This document shows, piece by piece, positions 23,185 to 31,535 of a stretch of 46,650 bases of DNA (its first letter is position 1; every line of letters begins with the position of its first letter). The stretch comes from an uncultured Eubacteriales bacterium (lineage in GTDB: Bacteria > Bacillota > Clostridia > Christensenellales > Aristaeellaceae): NCBI GenBank assembly GCA_900542445.1, contig UQNN01000018.1:1-46650 (forward strand), written 5' to 3'. The translations under genes were made by a program, and so were the position numbers. The notes under the pieces were generated by a model. That model ran no database searches. It was given only the letters and a program-made list of their open reading frames with translations, and had not been told where the DNA came from.

Positions 23185-24079
23185 ATACACAGAGGAGTTT
23201 TTCCATCGCTTCCGGCATTGGCTCGACGATGTTCACCGTTTCGCCCGTGACGGGCTGGATGCAGCGCAGGCGCGCGGAATGCAGCGCGAAACGATCTTTC
23301 AGCTCCGGCAGTTCGCGGCCATAGAGATAGTCGCCGCAGATGGGACAACCGATATGGGACAGATGCACACGGATTTGATGGGTGCGCCCGGTTTCCAACC
23401 GCAGGCGGACGAGCGCGCGGTTTCCGGCGGTTTGCTCGACGCGGTAATGCGTCACGGCGCGCTGGCCGCCGGGGCAGACCGCGCGCTTTGCGCCCGCGCC
23501 GAGGCGGGCAATCGGCGCGTCGATGACGCCTTCGGGCTGCGCGGGAATGCCTTCGGTCACGGCGAGATATTCGCGGATGAAGCTGTCCGTGTGCAGCTGG
23601 CGGGTCAGCAGGAGCTGGGCGTGGGCATGGCGGGCGACGCAGAGCAGGCCGCTCGTACCCTTATCCAGCCGGTTGACGGGGTGATAATCAAACGCCGCCG
23701 CGTCCTGACCGAGCAGGACGGCAAGCTGTTCGCGGAGCGTGCCGGTGTGGATGTGGCCGCAGGGGAGCGTAGCCAGCGGCGCGCCCTTGCTGACGACGAT
23801 CATATCCTCGTCGATGTAGCGGATGAAAGAAGGCGGCAGGCCGTCCAAACCGCTGTCGGCCGGCGCGGCCTGCACCCCGCCGTTGTCCATGCGGACTTCA
23901 AGCAGCTGACCTGCGCGCAGAACCGTGTCCGCGCGGAGGGGCTTGCCGTCGCAGAGAATGCCGCCCTCGACTTTGAGCCGCCGAAACGCGTGCGTGCCCA
24001 ACTGAAAACGCCGGGGAACGACGCTTCGCGCCGCGCGGCCTGCGTCTTCCTCGGTGGTGATATAGGTTAAAATGCGCAT
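23183..24079 (-). CDS. RluA-family pseudouridine synthase
   Basis: A 298-residue enzyme that isomerises uridines in rRNA or tRNA to pseudouridine. An S4-like N-terminal part (~15-65: RRFQLGTHAFRRLKVEGGILCDGKPLRADTVLRAGQLLEV) precedes the catalytic core with HPVNRLDKGTSGLL (133-146; catalytic Asp139), then ALVRLRLETGRTHQIRVHLSHIGCPICGDYLYG, the RluA/RluC/RluD signature. The exact site modified cannot be told. Start ATG 24079 is chosen for AGGTG six bases upstream. The small protein gene follows on the same strand. From 24080 to 24342 I see no supportable gene. Confidence 0.92.
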   Translation of the reverse strand: MRILTYITTEEDAGRAARSVVPRRFQLGTHAFRRLKVEGGILCDGKPLRADTVLRAGQLLEVRMDNGGVQAAPADSGLDGLPPSFIRYIDEDMIVVSKGAPLATLPCGHIHTGTLREQLAVLLGQDAAAFDYHPVNRLDKGTSGLLCVARHAHAQLLLTRQLHTDSFIREYLAVTEGIPAQPEGVIDAPIARLGAGAKRAVCPGGQRAVTHYRVEQTAGNRALVRLRLETGRTHQIRVHLSHIGCPICGDYLYGRELPELKDRFALHSARLRCIQPVTGETVNIVEPMPEAMEKLLCV

Positions 24080-24342
24080 GAAAAGCACCTCAAAGCCTTT
24101 GATGCCGTATCAATACGCCGCGAAGCGGCTCAAATCCTTTTCAGGAGGCAAAAGAAAACGGCGGACGCGCCCCTCTACGCTCAAACGGACAATCGGCTTC
24201 AGGGTGCTGTATAAAAGACTCATGCGGCGTTTCCGCCCGGTTGAGATTGAAGTTAGAATTATCTAATGATGGAGCGTTTTATCCTGTTTTGTCAGAGAGG
24301 TAAATCCTGTTTTTGCGGATTGCCCCCATCTTTCGCGGTCAA

Positions 24343-24372
24343 TTGACAAAGACGGCGGATGGGGGGTAAAAT
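24343..24372 (+). promoter_or_regulatory. sigma-A promoter of the Hsp70-like operon
   Basis: TTGACA (24343-24348), 18-base spacer, TAAAAT (24367-24372). The spacer ends in six G. Confidence 0.65.
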
Positions 24373-24409
24373 GAACATATTCAAAATCATGAAGAAACGG
24401 GAGGCGCCT

Positions 24410-25252
24410 ATGAACGCAGTCGCCGCTTTTGAAAACCGAAAGGATACGCTTCGGGAGCAGCTCGAAGCGAGCGAAAACATGCCGCAGGCGATTTCCGCCG
24501 CGACGATGACGCTGGAACAGATTGCCTGCGATTTGGCGCAGGACGAGCAAGACGATTTTGCCCGCCAGCGGCAGCAGGCCGTCATGGCGCTGGCCAAGCG
24601 CCTGCCGATGAGCCTGCGCGCCGGGCGCGCCAGAGCGCAGATTGTGCTGGAGGAGACCGAGGAGCAGCCGAGCAGGGTTCGGCGCGGGGCGGTCGGCGCT
24701 GGCGCAATCGTGTTGGCGGCGCTGGCGGTGTATGAAGCCGTCGGAGGCAAGTTGACCTTTGCGCTTTTGCAGGCGCTGGGCGCGCTGCTGATGCTCTTCG
24801 GCGTCAACGGCCCGCTGACCGCGACGACGAAGCAGACCCCGCATACCCAGGCGGAGGTCGCCGTCGATGCGGAAGACATGGTGCGCGAGATCGGCGAAAT
24901 CTGTCAGGCGGCGGATTTGTGCGCGGCGGATCTGGCGCTCATCGAGCAGGATAACGGCCCGGCGCGCCTGTCCGGCACGGCGGACGAGGCCATGCTCGAC
25001 CTGCTCTCCGCGATGATGGAGGCGCGCGCTTCCGGCAGACAGGATTTGGCGCTGCGCAGCCTCGATCAGGCTGAGCAGTATCTGCGCATGCTGGGCGTGC
25101 AGAGCGTGTTTTACGACGCGGAGCATGCGGCGCTCTTTGATGTGCTGCCCGCTCGAAGCGGCGAACGGACGGTTCGCCCGGCGCTGGTGCGCGACGGCGA
25201 GCTGGTGCGCCGCGGCGTGGCGGCGGTCGCGCCGATGGCAAAGGAGGCGTGA
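24410..25252 (+). CDS. two-helix membrane protein, partner of the Hsp70-like protein
   Basis: A 280-residue protein with no recognised family. Residues 1-88 are helical and charged; two membrane helices follow (~94-110 AVGAGAIVLAALAVYEAV and ~114-132); residues 140-280 are soluble, with a helical block (VDAEDMVREIGEICQAADLCAADLALIE) and a stretch (YLRMLGVQSVFYDAEHAALFDVLPAR) resembling nucleotide-exchange-factor ends, then VRPALVRDGELVRRGVAAV, which is like the GrpE-type C-terminal 'P-a-L-v-k-d-g-k-vv-rG-v-v'. That last match suggests a GrpE-like exchange factor for the Hsp70-like protein next door, but is weak. GGGAGG lies five bases before ATG 24410. It overlaps the next gene's GTG and ends three bases before its ATG. 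Confidence 0.65.
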   Translation: MNAVAAFENRKDTLREQLEASENMPQAISAATMTLEQIACDLAQDEQDDFARQRQQAVMALAKRLPMSLRAGRARAQIVLEETEEQPSRVRRGAVGAGAIVLAALAVYEAVGGKLTFALLQALGALLMLFGVNGPLTATTKQTPHTQAEVAVDAEDMVREIGEICQAADLCAADLALIEQDNGPARLSGTADEAMLDLLSAMMEARASGRQDLALRSLDQAEQYLRMLGVQSVFYDAEHAALFDVLPARSGERTVRPALVRDGELVRRGVAAVAPMAKEA

Positions 25253-25254
25253 GC

Positions 25255-27159
25255 ATGAAGATTTTGGGCTTTGATTTGGGCGACGGCGAAAGCGCCGTGA
25301 CGCTGCTGGACGAAGATTCCACCGTCGAGCCGCGCGTGCTGCCGCTCTGCGGCAGAAACAGCCTGCTTTCCGCGGTAGGCGTGAAAAACGGGCGGATCGT
25401 CATCGGCGAAGAGGCCAGCGTGACGGACGGCGCGGCGGAAGCAAAGGTGCGCTTCAAGTCGCGCTACCTGACCGATCCCTCCGCGTCGGCAGATGTGCGC
25501 GCGTTTGCGCAGGGCGTGATGAACGAGCTGACGCGCACGCAGCCCGCGCTGATGGCCGAGGTCAGCCGAACGGTGGTCGGCTGTCCGGCGGGCTGGGGCG
25601 ACGGGCGGCGGGAGCAGTACGCCGCGCTGCTGGAATCGGCGGGCTTCCCCAACGTCAGCGTCGTGCCGGAGCCGCGCGCCGCGTTTCTCTATGCGCGCCA
25701 CGCGCGCGGCCTGCGCGTCAGCCCGGAGCTGATGAAGAAAAGCGCGATGGTCATCGATATCGGCTCTTCGACGACGGATTTTGCCTACATTGTGGATGGC
25801 CATCAGCAGAACGTGTCGCTTTTCGGCGATACGAACCTCGGCGGCGGGCTGATCGACGAACTGATTCTCAGCGGCGCGATGGCGGCTTCAAGGGATCAAA
25901 AAGCGCTGGAAGCCGTCTTTGAGGAAAGCCCCGCCTGGCGCAGCTATTGCGAATTGGAGGCACGGCGGCTCAAGGAAAGCTATTTCCTTGATGAGGAAAA
26001 GTGGGCGGAAGCGCCGCTTTGCCGAACGCTGACGGTCTGCTACGACGAGCCGCTGGCGCTGGAACTTTCCATTGGCGGGGCGAGCATCCGCAAGATGGTG
26101 GAGCAGCCGATTCCCGCGCTGGGCGGCAGAAGCTTTGTCGGATGCCTGAAAGACGCGCTCTGCGCGGCGGTGGAAGTCAGCCGAAGCTGTCCGCCGGAGG
26201 TTGTGATCCTGACGGGCGGCGCGTCGCGCATGGCGTTTTTTCAGCAGGCCTGCCGCGAGGCGTTTGCCGATGCGCTGGTCGTGCTCTGCCCCGAACCGGA
26301 ATGCTCCATTGCGCGCGGTCTGGCTTATGCCGGGCGCGTGGATGAAAGGCTCAAAACGTTTCGGCAGGAGGTCGCCTCCATTGCGCACGGAGAAAAGCTC
26401 TCCGTGGCGGTCAACGCCAGTGCGCATGAACTGTATGAACCCGTGGCGAAGGCGCTGTTTGACATCGCGCAGGAGAGCACGCTGGAAACGGTGAAGCTTT
26501 GGCGCAAAGGCGGCATCGACACCATCGAAGAGCTGAACCGGAAGGTCGAGCGGAAAATCTCGAAGGCTTTTGCTGGAGATGAACTCTACGGTCGGATTGA
26601 GGACGAGCTGCACGACTGGCTCGACGAGCTGATGCGCAATCTGGAAAACGAATTGACGACGCTCTGCGTGCGCTGCGGCGTGCCGCCCGAACGGATGAGC
26701 CTGACCGGCGCAAAGGTGGACGCGGGGCTGGACGGCGTGAAGCTCTCGCTGCTGGACGCGATGGGCATGGATATCCTCTCCGGGCTGATGGGCGTGGTGC
26801 TGGCGGTCGTCGGCGCGAGCGTCTGCGGGGGCGGCGGCGTGGCGCTGGTCGGCGCAGGGCCTGTCGGTATGATCGCGGGCGCGGCGGTGGGCATTTTACT
26901 GGCGTTGGTCGGCAAGAGCGGCATGGAAAAGGCGCTGGTGAAGGCCAAACTGCCGCTGCTGGTGCGCAAACTGGTGACGGATAACGCGGTGAAGCGCGGC
27001 CTTTCCCGTCAGCGGGAGGAAATCGAAAAAGCGATCATCAAGGCGCTGGCCGACCCGGCGAACGGTTTTTCCGCGCGGCTGTGCCAGAGCCTGTCGCAGA
27101 CGCTTGGCGCGCAGATGGAACGGATGGCCAGGGACGCCGAAATGTCGATTTGTGCGTGA
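25255..27159 (+). CDS. Hsp70-like ATPase with C-terminal glycine-rich membrane segment
   Basis: A 634-residue protein. Residues 1-365 form an actin/Hsp70-type ATPase: phosphate-1 loop FDLGDGES (6-13), phosphate-2 loop IDIGSSTTD (167-175), adenosine motif ILTGGASR (318-325). The usual Hsp70 peptide-binding beta sandwich is not visible. In its place are a helical region (~375-475), a very hydrophobic glycine-rich segment (507-553, LMGVVLAVVG... GGGGVALVGAG... AGAAVGILLALVG) like a glycine zipper, and an amphipathic helical tail (~555-630). It likely acts at the membrane. AAGGAGG seven bases before ATG 25255 decides the start (GTG 25249 is possible). It is encoded with a membrane protein that may be its exchange factor. 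The client is unknown. Confidence 0.75.
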   Translation: MKILGFDLGDGESAVTLLDEDSTVEPRVLPLCGRNSLLSAVGVKNGRIVIGEEASVTDGAAEAKVRFKSRYLTDPSASADVRAFAQGVMNELTRTQPALMAEVSRTVVGCPAGWGDGRREQYAALLESAGFPNVSVVPEPRAAFLYARHARGLRVSPELMKKSAMVIDIGSSTTDFAYIVDGHQQNVSLFGDTNLGGGLIDELILSGAMAASRDQKALEAVFEESPAWRSYCELEARRLKESYFLDEEKWAEAPLCRTLTVCYDEPLALELSIGGASIRKMVEQPIPALGGRSFVGCLKDALCAAVEVSRSCPPEVVILTGGASRMAFFQQACREAFADALVVLCPEPECSIARGLAYAGRVDERLKTFRQEVASIAHGEKLSVAVNASAHELYEPVAKALFDIAQESTLETVKLWRKGGIDTIEELNRKVERKISKAFAGDELYGRIEDELHDWLDELMRNLENELTTLCVRCGVPPERMSLTGAKVDAGLDGVKLSLLDAMGMDILSGLMGVVLAVVGASVCGGGGVALVGAGPVGMIAGAAVGILLALVGKSGMEKALVKAKLPLLVRKLVTDNAVKRGLSRQREEIEKAIIKALADPANGFSARLCQSLSQTLGAQMERMARDAEMSICA

Positions 27160-27283
27160 TGAATAGAATATCGGCAAAATAAATGGATGAGCTGCTGCTG
27201 TTCGGACGGATAAAGTTGTACAAAAAGTTAAAAAACGAAAAACAAAACGTGAATTTTCGCACAAAAACATGCTTTTTTTTGTC

Positions 27284-27297
27284 GAGTATGTTATAAT
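27284..27297 (+). promoter_or_regulatory. extended -10 promoter of nagBA
   Basis: TGT-TATAAT (27289-27297) fits an extended -10, 34 bases before the nagB start; no good -35 lies at the proper distance. No obvious operator repeat is visible nearby. The rest of 27160-27330 holds nothing else that I can support. Confidence 0.5.
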
Positions 27298-27330
27298 GGC
27301 TTCAACAGTCCCGAATCAAGGAGGATATTT

Positions 27331-28056
27331 ATGGAATTTCACGTTTACGAAAATGCGCGCGCAGCCTGCGAGGCGGCGGGCGTGCTGATTGCCGCACAGA
27401 TTACCCGCAAGGGCGACAGCGTGCTGGGCCTGGCGACCGGTTCGACGCCGATTCCCGCCTACGAGATGCTGGCGCAGTGGTATGACCGCGGCGTGATCGA
27501 CTTTGACCGCGTGCGCACCTTCAATCTGGACGAGTATGTGGGCATCGATCACAAGAATCCGCTGAGCTATCATGCCTTCATGCAGGAGCACCTGTTCAGC
27601 AAAGTCAATCTGCGCCCGGAAAACGTGCATCTGCCCAGCGGCAACGGCGCGGCGGATGCGGAGGCCTACGACAAGGCGATTCACGATGCGGGCGGCATCG
27701 ATATTCAGCTGCTTGGCATCGGCCGCAACGGCCATATCGGCTTCAACGAGCCGGCCGACGATTTTACCTACGGCACGCACGTCGTCACGCTGACGGCGGA
27801 CACCATCGAGGCGAATGCCCGCTTCTTCAAGAGCGCGGACGAGGTGCCGCGTCAGGCGGTTTCGATGGGCATCGGCAACATCATGGCGGCCAAGTGCGTC
27901 GTGCTGGTGGCAACGGGCGAAAACAAGGCGAAAGCCGTGCGCGACACCATCCGCGGGCCGATTACCCCGCGCGTGCCCGCGTCGGTCTTGCAGCTGCATC
28001 CCTGCTGCGTGATTCTGACCGACCGCGAGGCGGGCAAGCTGATGCTTGAGGAGTAA
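27331..28056 (+). CDS. nagB: glucosamine-6-phosphate deaminase
   Basis: A 241-residue enzyme that converts glucosamine-6-phosphate to fructose-6-phosphate and ammonia. Motifs: LGLATGSTPIPAYEML (phosphate loop), FNLDEYVGID (catalytic Asp region), LLGIGRNGHIGFNEP (active-site His and neighbours), and VSMGIGNIMAAK. Length is normal for the short Firmicutes form, which lacks the allosteric C-terminal extension of the enterobacterial enzyme. AAGGAGG precedes ATG. nagA starts three bases after its stop, giving the complete two-step entry of N-acetylglucosamine-6-phosphate into glycolysis. Confidence 0.96.
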   Translation: MEFHVYENARAACEAAGVLIAAQITRKGDSVLGLATGSTPIPAYEMLAQWYDRGVIDFDRVRTFNLDEYVGIDHKNPLSYHAFMQEHLFSKVNLRPENVHLPSGNGAADAEAYDKAIHDAGGIDIQLLGIGRNGHIGFNEPADDFTYGTHVVTLTADTIEANARFFKSADEVPRQAVSMGIGNIMAAKCVVLVATGENKAKAVRDTIRGPITPRVPASVLQLHPCCVILTDREAGKLMLEE

Positions 28057-28059
28057 ACC

Positions 28060-29172
28060 ATGCTGGTCAAAAATGGAACGGCGTTCATCGGCGGCCGCTT
28101 TGCGCGCGCCGATGTGCGTGTGGAAAACGGAAAAATTGCGCAGATCGGCGATTTGCAGCCGCGCGAGGGCGAGGACGTGCGCAGCGCGGCGGGGCTGTAT
28201 GTGCTGCCGGGCTTTGTGGATATTCACATCCACGCCTACGCGGGCGCGGACTGCATGCGCGGGGAAAACGACGTGCGCCGCATGAGCGAAGGGCTGCTTG
28301 AGACGGGCGTGGCGGCGTTCATGCCCACGACGATGAGCGCGCCGATCGAGGCGACCCACCGCGCGCTTGAGAGCATTCAGCGGGTGAAGGATCATCCCTG
28401 CGGAAAGGGCGCGGCGGTGCTCGGCGCGCATATGGAAGCGCCGTTCCTGTGCGAAAAATATAAGGGCGCGCAGCTGGGCGAATGCCTGATGAACCCGACG
28501 GTGGAGGCGTATGAAGCCATGACGCGGGGGACAGACTGCGTGAAGATGATGACGCTCGCGCCGGAACTGCCGGGCGCGCTGGACATGATCGCCTATCTCA
28601 GGAAAAAGGGCGTCGTCACCTGCGCGGCGCATTCCGACGCGACGGCGGAAGACGTGCACGCCGCGGCGGACAGGGGCCTGACGCAGATCACGCACCTGTT
28701 CAACGCTCAAAGCCCGCTGCACCACCGCAGACCGGGTGTGCCGGGCGCGGGTCTGGCGGACGACAGAATCATCGTGCAGGTCATTGCCGACGGGCTGCAC
28801 CTGCACCCGGACGTGCTGCGCATCGCGGCGCTCTGCAAGGGCGCCAAGGGCATGGCGCTGATTTCCGACTCGATGGAAGCGGCGGGCATGCCGGACGGAC
28901 AATATGATCTGGGCGGGCAGGCCGTGTTCGTTAAGAACGGCGAAGCGCGGCTGGCGGACGGCGTGATCGCGGGATCGACGCTGGTGCTGCATCGCGCGAT
29001 CCGCAACATGATCACGCTGGCGAAAATGCCGCCGGAAACCGTGATTCCGATGGCGACGAGCACCCCGGCGGATTCCGTCGGCGCGAAGGGCTATGGCCGC
29101 ATCGAGCCGGGCGCCTGCGGCGTGCTGACGCTGATGGACGCGGGCTGGAATCTCGCGGGCGTGATTGCGTAA
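28060..29172 (+). CDS. nagA: N-acetylglucosamine-6-phosphate deacetylase
   Basis: A 370-residue amidohydrolase that removes acetate from N-acetylglucosamine-6-phosphate. Metal and catalytic residues are in place: GFVDIHIHAYAGAD, the metal Glu in GAHMEAPFL (Gly of the usual HxEGPF is Ala), His in CAAHSDAT, ITHLFNAQSPLHHRRPGVPGA, and the catalytic Asp in LISDSMEAAGMPDG. The ribosome binding site (AGGAG) is at the end of nagB. Together they feed amino sugars from peptidoglycan or mucin-type glycans into central metabolism. Confidence 0.95.
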   Translation: MLVKNGTAFIGGRFARADVRVENGKIAQIGDLQPREGEDVRSAAGLYVLPGFVDIHIHAYAGADCMRGENDVRRMSEGLLETGVAAFMPTTMSAPIEATHRALESIQRVKDHPCGKGAAVLGAHMEAPFLCEKYKGAQLGECLMNPTVEAYEAMTRGTDCVKMMTLAPELPGALDMIAYLRKKGVVTCAAHSDATAEDVHAAADRGLTQITHLFNAQSPLHHRRPGVPGAGLADDRIIVQVIADGLHLHPDVLRIAALCKGAKGMALISDSMEAAGMPDGQYDLGGQAVFVKNGEARLADGVIAGSTLVLHRAIRNMITLAKMPPETVIPMATSTPADSVGAKGYGRIEPGACGVLTLMDAGWNLAGVIA

Positions 29173-29192
29173 AAACGGGAGGAACGGAAAGC

Positions 29193-29654
29193 TTGCAAGT
29201 TGCCATTTATGCGACGGAGGAAAAGCGCCGCCGCACAGGATTTGACCATGTGCTTGTGCTGGCGCGGCGGGGCGAAGCGCTGATCCTGCGGCGCGACCGA
29301 ATCAACGCCTGCTGGGTGCTGCCCGAAGGACAGCTGGCGCGCGGGCAGAGCGCCGAAGAAGCGGCCCGAAGCGCCTTGGGCGAAGCCGTTGGGGAAGCGG
29401 TGTTTGACGTGTATCCGCTGTGCGCCTACGGCGTGACGGAGGAAAACGGAAAGGAAAGCGGCGGCTTCTGCTACGTGGCCGACGTGCGCGAGTGGCCGGA
29501 TGAAGCGGCGGACGAGGCGCGCGCCTTTGACCGTCTGCCCCTGTCCAGCCAGATGGACAGACCCGCGCTCATTTTGGCGCTGCACAAGTGGGCAGGCGAA
29601 TGGTTTGACGCGCGTATCACGCTTGAGCGGCTGGGTCAGCCCGCGCCGTTTTAA
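29193..29654 (+). CDS. Nudix-like protein with degenerate catalytic box
   Basis: A 153-residue protein that looks like a Nudix hydrolase fold: VLVLARRGEALILRRDRINACWVLPEGQLARGQSAEEAARSALGEAVGE. The Nudix box should read GGxxxxGEs-x-x-AAxREL-x-EE-x-G; here GE is GQ and the RE and second E positions are Ser/Ala, so most metal-binding glutamates are missing. It may bind a nucleotide-type ligand without hydrolysing it. A TTG start at 29193 is chosen because GGGAGGA lies upstream and no ATG fits. It follows nagA by 20 bases, probably in the same operon. Confidence 0.65.
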   Translation: MQVAIYATEEKRRRTGFDHVLVLARRGEALILRRDRINACWVLPEGQLARGQSAEEAARSALGEAVGEAVFDVYPLCAYGVTEENGKESGGFCYVADVREWPDEAADEARAFDRLPLSSQMDRPALILALHKWAGEWFDARITLERLGQPAPF

Positions 29655-29657
29655 CCC

Positions 29658-29686
29658 TTGACAGAAGCGAAAAAAGGGTGTATGCT
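29658..29686 (+). promoter_or_regulatory. sigma-A promoter of the DUF896 gene
   Basis: TTGACA (29658-29663), 17-base spacer, TATGCT (29681-29686). Confidence 0.8.
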
Positions 29687-29721
29687 GGCAGGCAATCTGT
29701 GAACCCGGAGGTTTTGGAAAG

Positions 29722-29937
29722 ATGGAACACGAAAAAATTCTGCGCATCAACGAGCTGGCCAAAAAGAAAAAGGAAGTCGGCCTGACCGATGAGGAAGCCG
29801 AGGAACGCAAGACGCTCCACGCGCAATATATCAAAGAGTTTCGCGAACAGACCGAGGCAACCCTCAAGCGCGTTCGCGTGGAACAGGACGACGGCAGCTA
29901 TAAGCCGCTGGTGAAGAAAGAGAAGAAGCTGAATTGA
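29722..29937 (+). CDS. DUF896 family small protein
   Basis: A 71-residue basic, helical cytoplasmic protein. EKILRINELAKKKKEVGLTDEEAEERKTLHAQYIKEFREQ matches the DUF896 (YnzC/YaaZ-type) family of Firmicutes, a helix-hairpin with unknown function that in Bacillus subtilis is linked to the SOS regulon by YnzC's location. No LexA box is evident here. It has its own promoter (29658-29686) and terminator, so it is a single-gene unit. Confidence 0.9.
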   Translation: MEHEKILRINELAKKKKEVGLTDEEAEERKTLHAQYIKEFREQTEATLKRVRVEQDDGSYKPLVKKEKKLN

Positions 29938-29943
29938 ATAAAT

Positions 29944-29983
29944 GCGGCGTTTCTTCCGCAAAACAGAAGGAACGCCGCTTTTT
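29944..29983 (+). terminator. terminator of the DUF896 gene
   Basis: GCGGCGTT (29944-29951) pairs with AACGCCGC (29971-29978), extended by CTTC/GAAG, followed by five T. Confidence 0.9.
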
Positions 29984-30039
29984 ATGCAGAAAGAGATAGA
30001 TGATAGATTGAACAAACAAATGAAACGGAGGTGCATCCC

Positions 30040-30651
30040 ATGAGCTTCTTTCAAAATACCTGCAAACCCAGCGGCCTTGGCGGCCGGCTGATGGTCAAAA
30101 TGATGAACAGCGGCCACGCGAAGCTGGCGGACTGGGGCTTTTCGCAGATACAGGCGAAGGCCGACGCGCGGGTTTTGGACGCGGGCTGCGGCGGCGGTGC
30201 GAACGTGGCGGTCTGGCTGAAACAATGCCCGAAGGGCCGCGTGACGGGCATGGATTATTCCGAAATCAGCGTGGCGGAGACCCGAAAAATCAACGACGCG
30301 GCCATCAAAGCGGGTCGGTGCGACGTGGTGCAGGGCAACGTGGCGGCCATGCCGTTTCAGGCTGAAACATTTGATGTCGTATCCGCGTTTGAAACGGTTT
30401 ATTTTTGGCCGGGATTGGAAGCGTGCTTTGCGGAGGTGAACCGCGTGATGAAGCGCGGCGGCACGTTCATGATCTGCAACGAGTGCGACGGCACAAACGC
30501 GGCGGATGAAAAATGGCAGAAGATGATCGACGGCATGCGGATCTATCCCGAAGAAGAGCTTCGCGCGGCGCTGGAAAAGGCTGGCTTTACCGAGATTGAA
30601 AGCCGGAGAGAGACGAAAAAGCACTGGCTGTGCATGCTGGCAAAGAAATGA
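30040..30651 (+). CDS. class I SAM-dependent methyltransferase (first of three)
   Basis: A 203-residue protein with motif I VLDAGCGGGANVAVW, motif II-like VTGMDYSEISVAET, and VVSAFETVYFWPGLEACFAEVNRVMKRGGTFMICNE, as in the Methyltransf_11 group. The substrate is unknown; small-molecule or quinone-type methylation is usual. ATG 30040 is preceded by ACGGAGG; a GTG three codons earlier is also in frame. It is the first gene of a run with a broken gene and two more methyltransferases, each with its own ribosome binding site. Confidence 0.88.
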   Translation: MSFFQNTCKPSGLGGRLMVKMMNSGHAKLADWGFSQIQAKADARVLDAGCGGGANVAVWLKQCPKGRVTGMDYSEISVAETRKINDAAIKAGRCDVVQGNVAAMPFQAETFDVVSAFETVYFWPGLEACFAEVNRVMKRGGTFMICNECDGTNAADEKWQKMIDGMRIYPEEELRAALEKAGFTEIESRRETKKHWLCMLAKK

Positions 30652-30669
30652 AAGACGGAGGAGATAACC

Positions 30670-30905
30670 ATGATCGAGCATATGCAGCTTGGCGATATGC
30701 CGAAGTTCTGCGAAGGCGTGAAGACGTGGTTGAGCGACCGTTACGGCGCGCGGCTCATCAACGCGATCTTTCAAAACAACGGCAAAAAGGACAATCAGAA
30801 CGCTGAGCGGCGCAGTATGAAATTGCGAAAGACGAAAACGGCTTTCTGGTGAGCCGAAAATATGAAACGGGAACAAGCGTAAGAAACGATTATGAAGGAG
30901 ACAAC
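30670..30905 (+). pseudogene. short broken gene between two methyltransferases
   Basis: An ATG at 30670 with a good GGAGGAG site starts a 60-codon frame (MIEHMQLGDMPKFCEGVKTWLSDRYGARLINAIFQNNG) that turns into a Lys/Arg/Thr-rich, non-protein-like end and stops at 30852. In the frame used by the next gene, the same DNA from ~30815 reads QYEIAKDENGFLVSRKYETG, which looks like real protein. One insertion or deletion near 30800-30815 would join the two. This suggests a frameshifted remnant, unless the DNA is misread there. The family is not recognised. Confidence 0.5.
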
Positions 30906-31517
30906 ATGTTAAACGAACAGGGGTTTGATTTATGGGCGGACGGATACGATCGAAGTGTCGGTCTGTCTGACGAGGGAAACACGTATCCGTTCGCGGGATA
31001 TAAGCGCGTGCTGAACGCCATCTACAACGCAGTGCTGGCAAACGGCTGTCAAACCGTGCTGGATATCGGTTTCGGCACGGGCACGTTGACGCAGAAGCTC
31101 TACGAGCACGGCTGCACCGTGTATGGGCAGGATTTTTCGCAGCGGATGATTGAGCTGGCCAAGGTCAAAATGCCGAAGGCCGAGCTTTATCAGGGCGATT
31201 TTACAAAGGGGCTGGTCGAGACGCTGAAACAGAACCGATATGACGCGATTGTTGCGACCTATTCCCTGCACCACCTGACGGACGCGGAAAAGGTCGTTTT
31301 CATCGAAAATCTGCGCCCGCTGCTGAACGACGGCGGCAAAATCTATATCGGCGACGTGGCGTTCCCTAACCGCGTACAGATGGAGGCTTGCAGGGCCGAC
31401 GCTGGGGACGAGTGGGACGGCGACGAAATCTACTTCGTCGTCGATGAGCTGCAAGCGCGCTTTCCGCAGATGCGCTTCGAGCCGCTCTCCTACTGTTCAG
31501 GCGTGCTGACGCTGTAA
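30906..31517 (+). CDS. class I SAM-dependent methyltransferase (second of three)
   Basis: A 203-residue protein. LWADGYDRSVGLSDEGNTYPFAGYKRVLNAIY precedes motif I TVLDIGFGTGTLTQKLYEHGCTVYGQDFSQRMIELAK and motif IV-like YDAIVATYSLHHLTD. The N-terminal 'YPFAGY' pattern is typical of a Firmicutes branch of small methyltransferases. ATG 30906 follows AAGGAGACAAC; the open frame runs further back to 30849 into the remains of the upstream gene, so the longer form is not favoured. The substrate is unknown. Confidence 0.88.
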   Translation: MLNEQGFDLWADGYDRSVGLSDEGNTYPFAGYKRVLNAIYNAVLANGCQTVLDIGFGTGTLTQKLYEHGCTVYGQDFSQRMIELAKVKMPKAELYQGDFTKGLVETLKQNRYDAIVATYSLHHLTDAEKVVFIENLRPLLNDGGKIYIGDVAFPNRVQMEACRADAGDEWDGDEIYFVVDELQARFPQMRFEPLSYCSGVLTL

Positions 31518-31535
31518 AATAAGGAGGAAAGCCGC

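Noticed and set aside
24072..24266. 64-codon plus-strand frame, very basic
   Set aside because: It starts within the rluA start region on the other strand, has no ribosome binding site, and the basic composition is not protein-like enough to support a gene.
27316..28992. 558-codon open frame on the minus strand opposite nagB-nagA
   Set aside because: Shadow of two certain genes; low-complexity Arg/His composition and no start signal.
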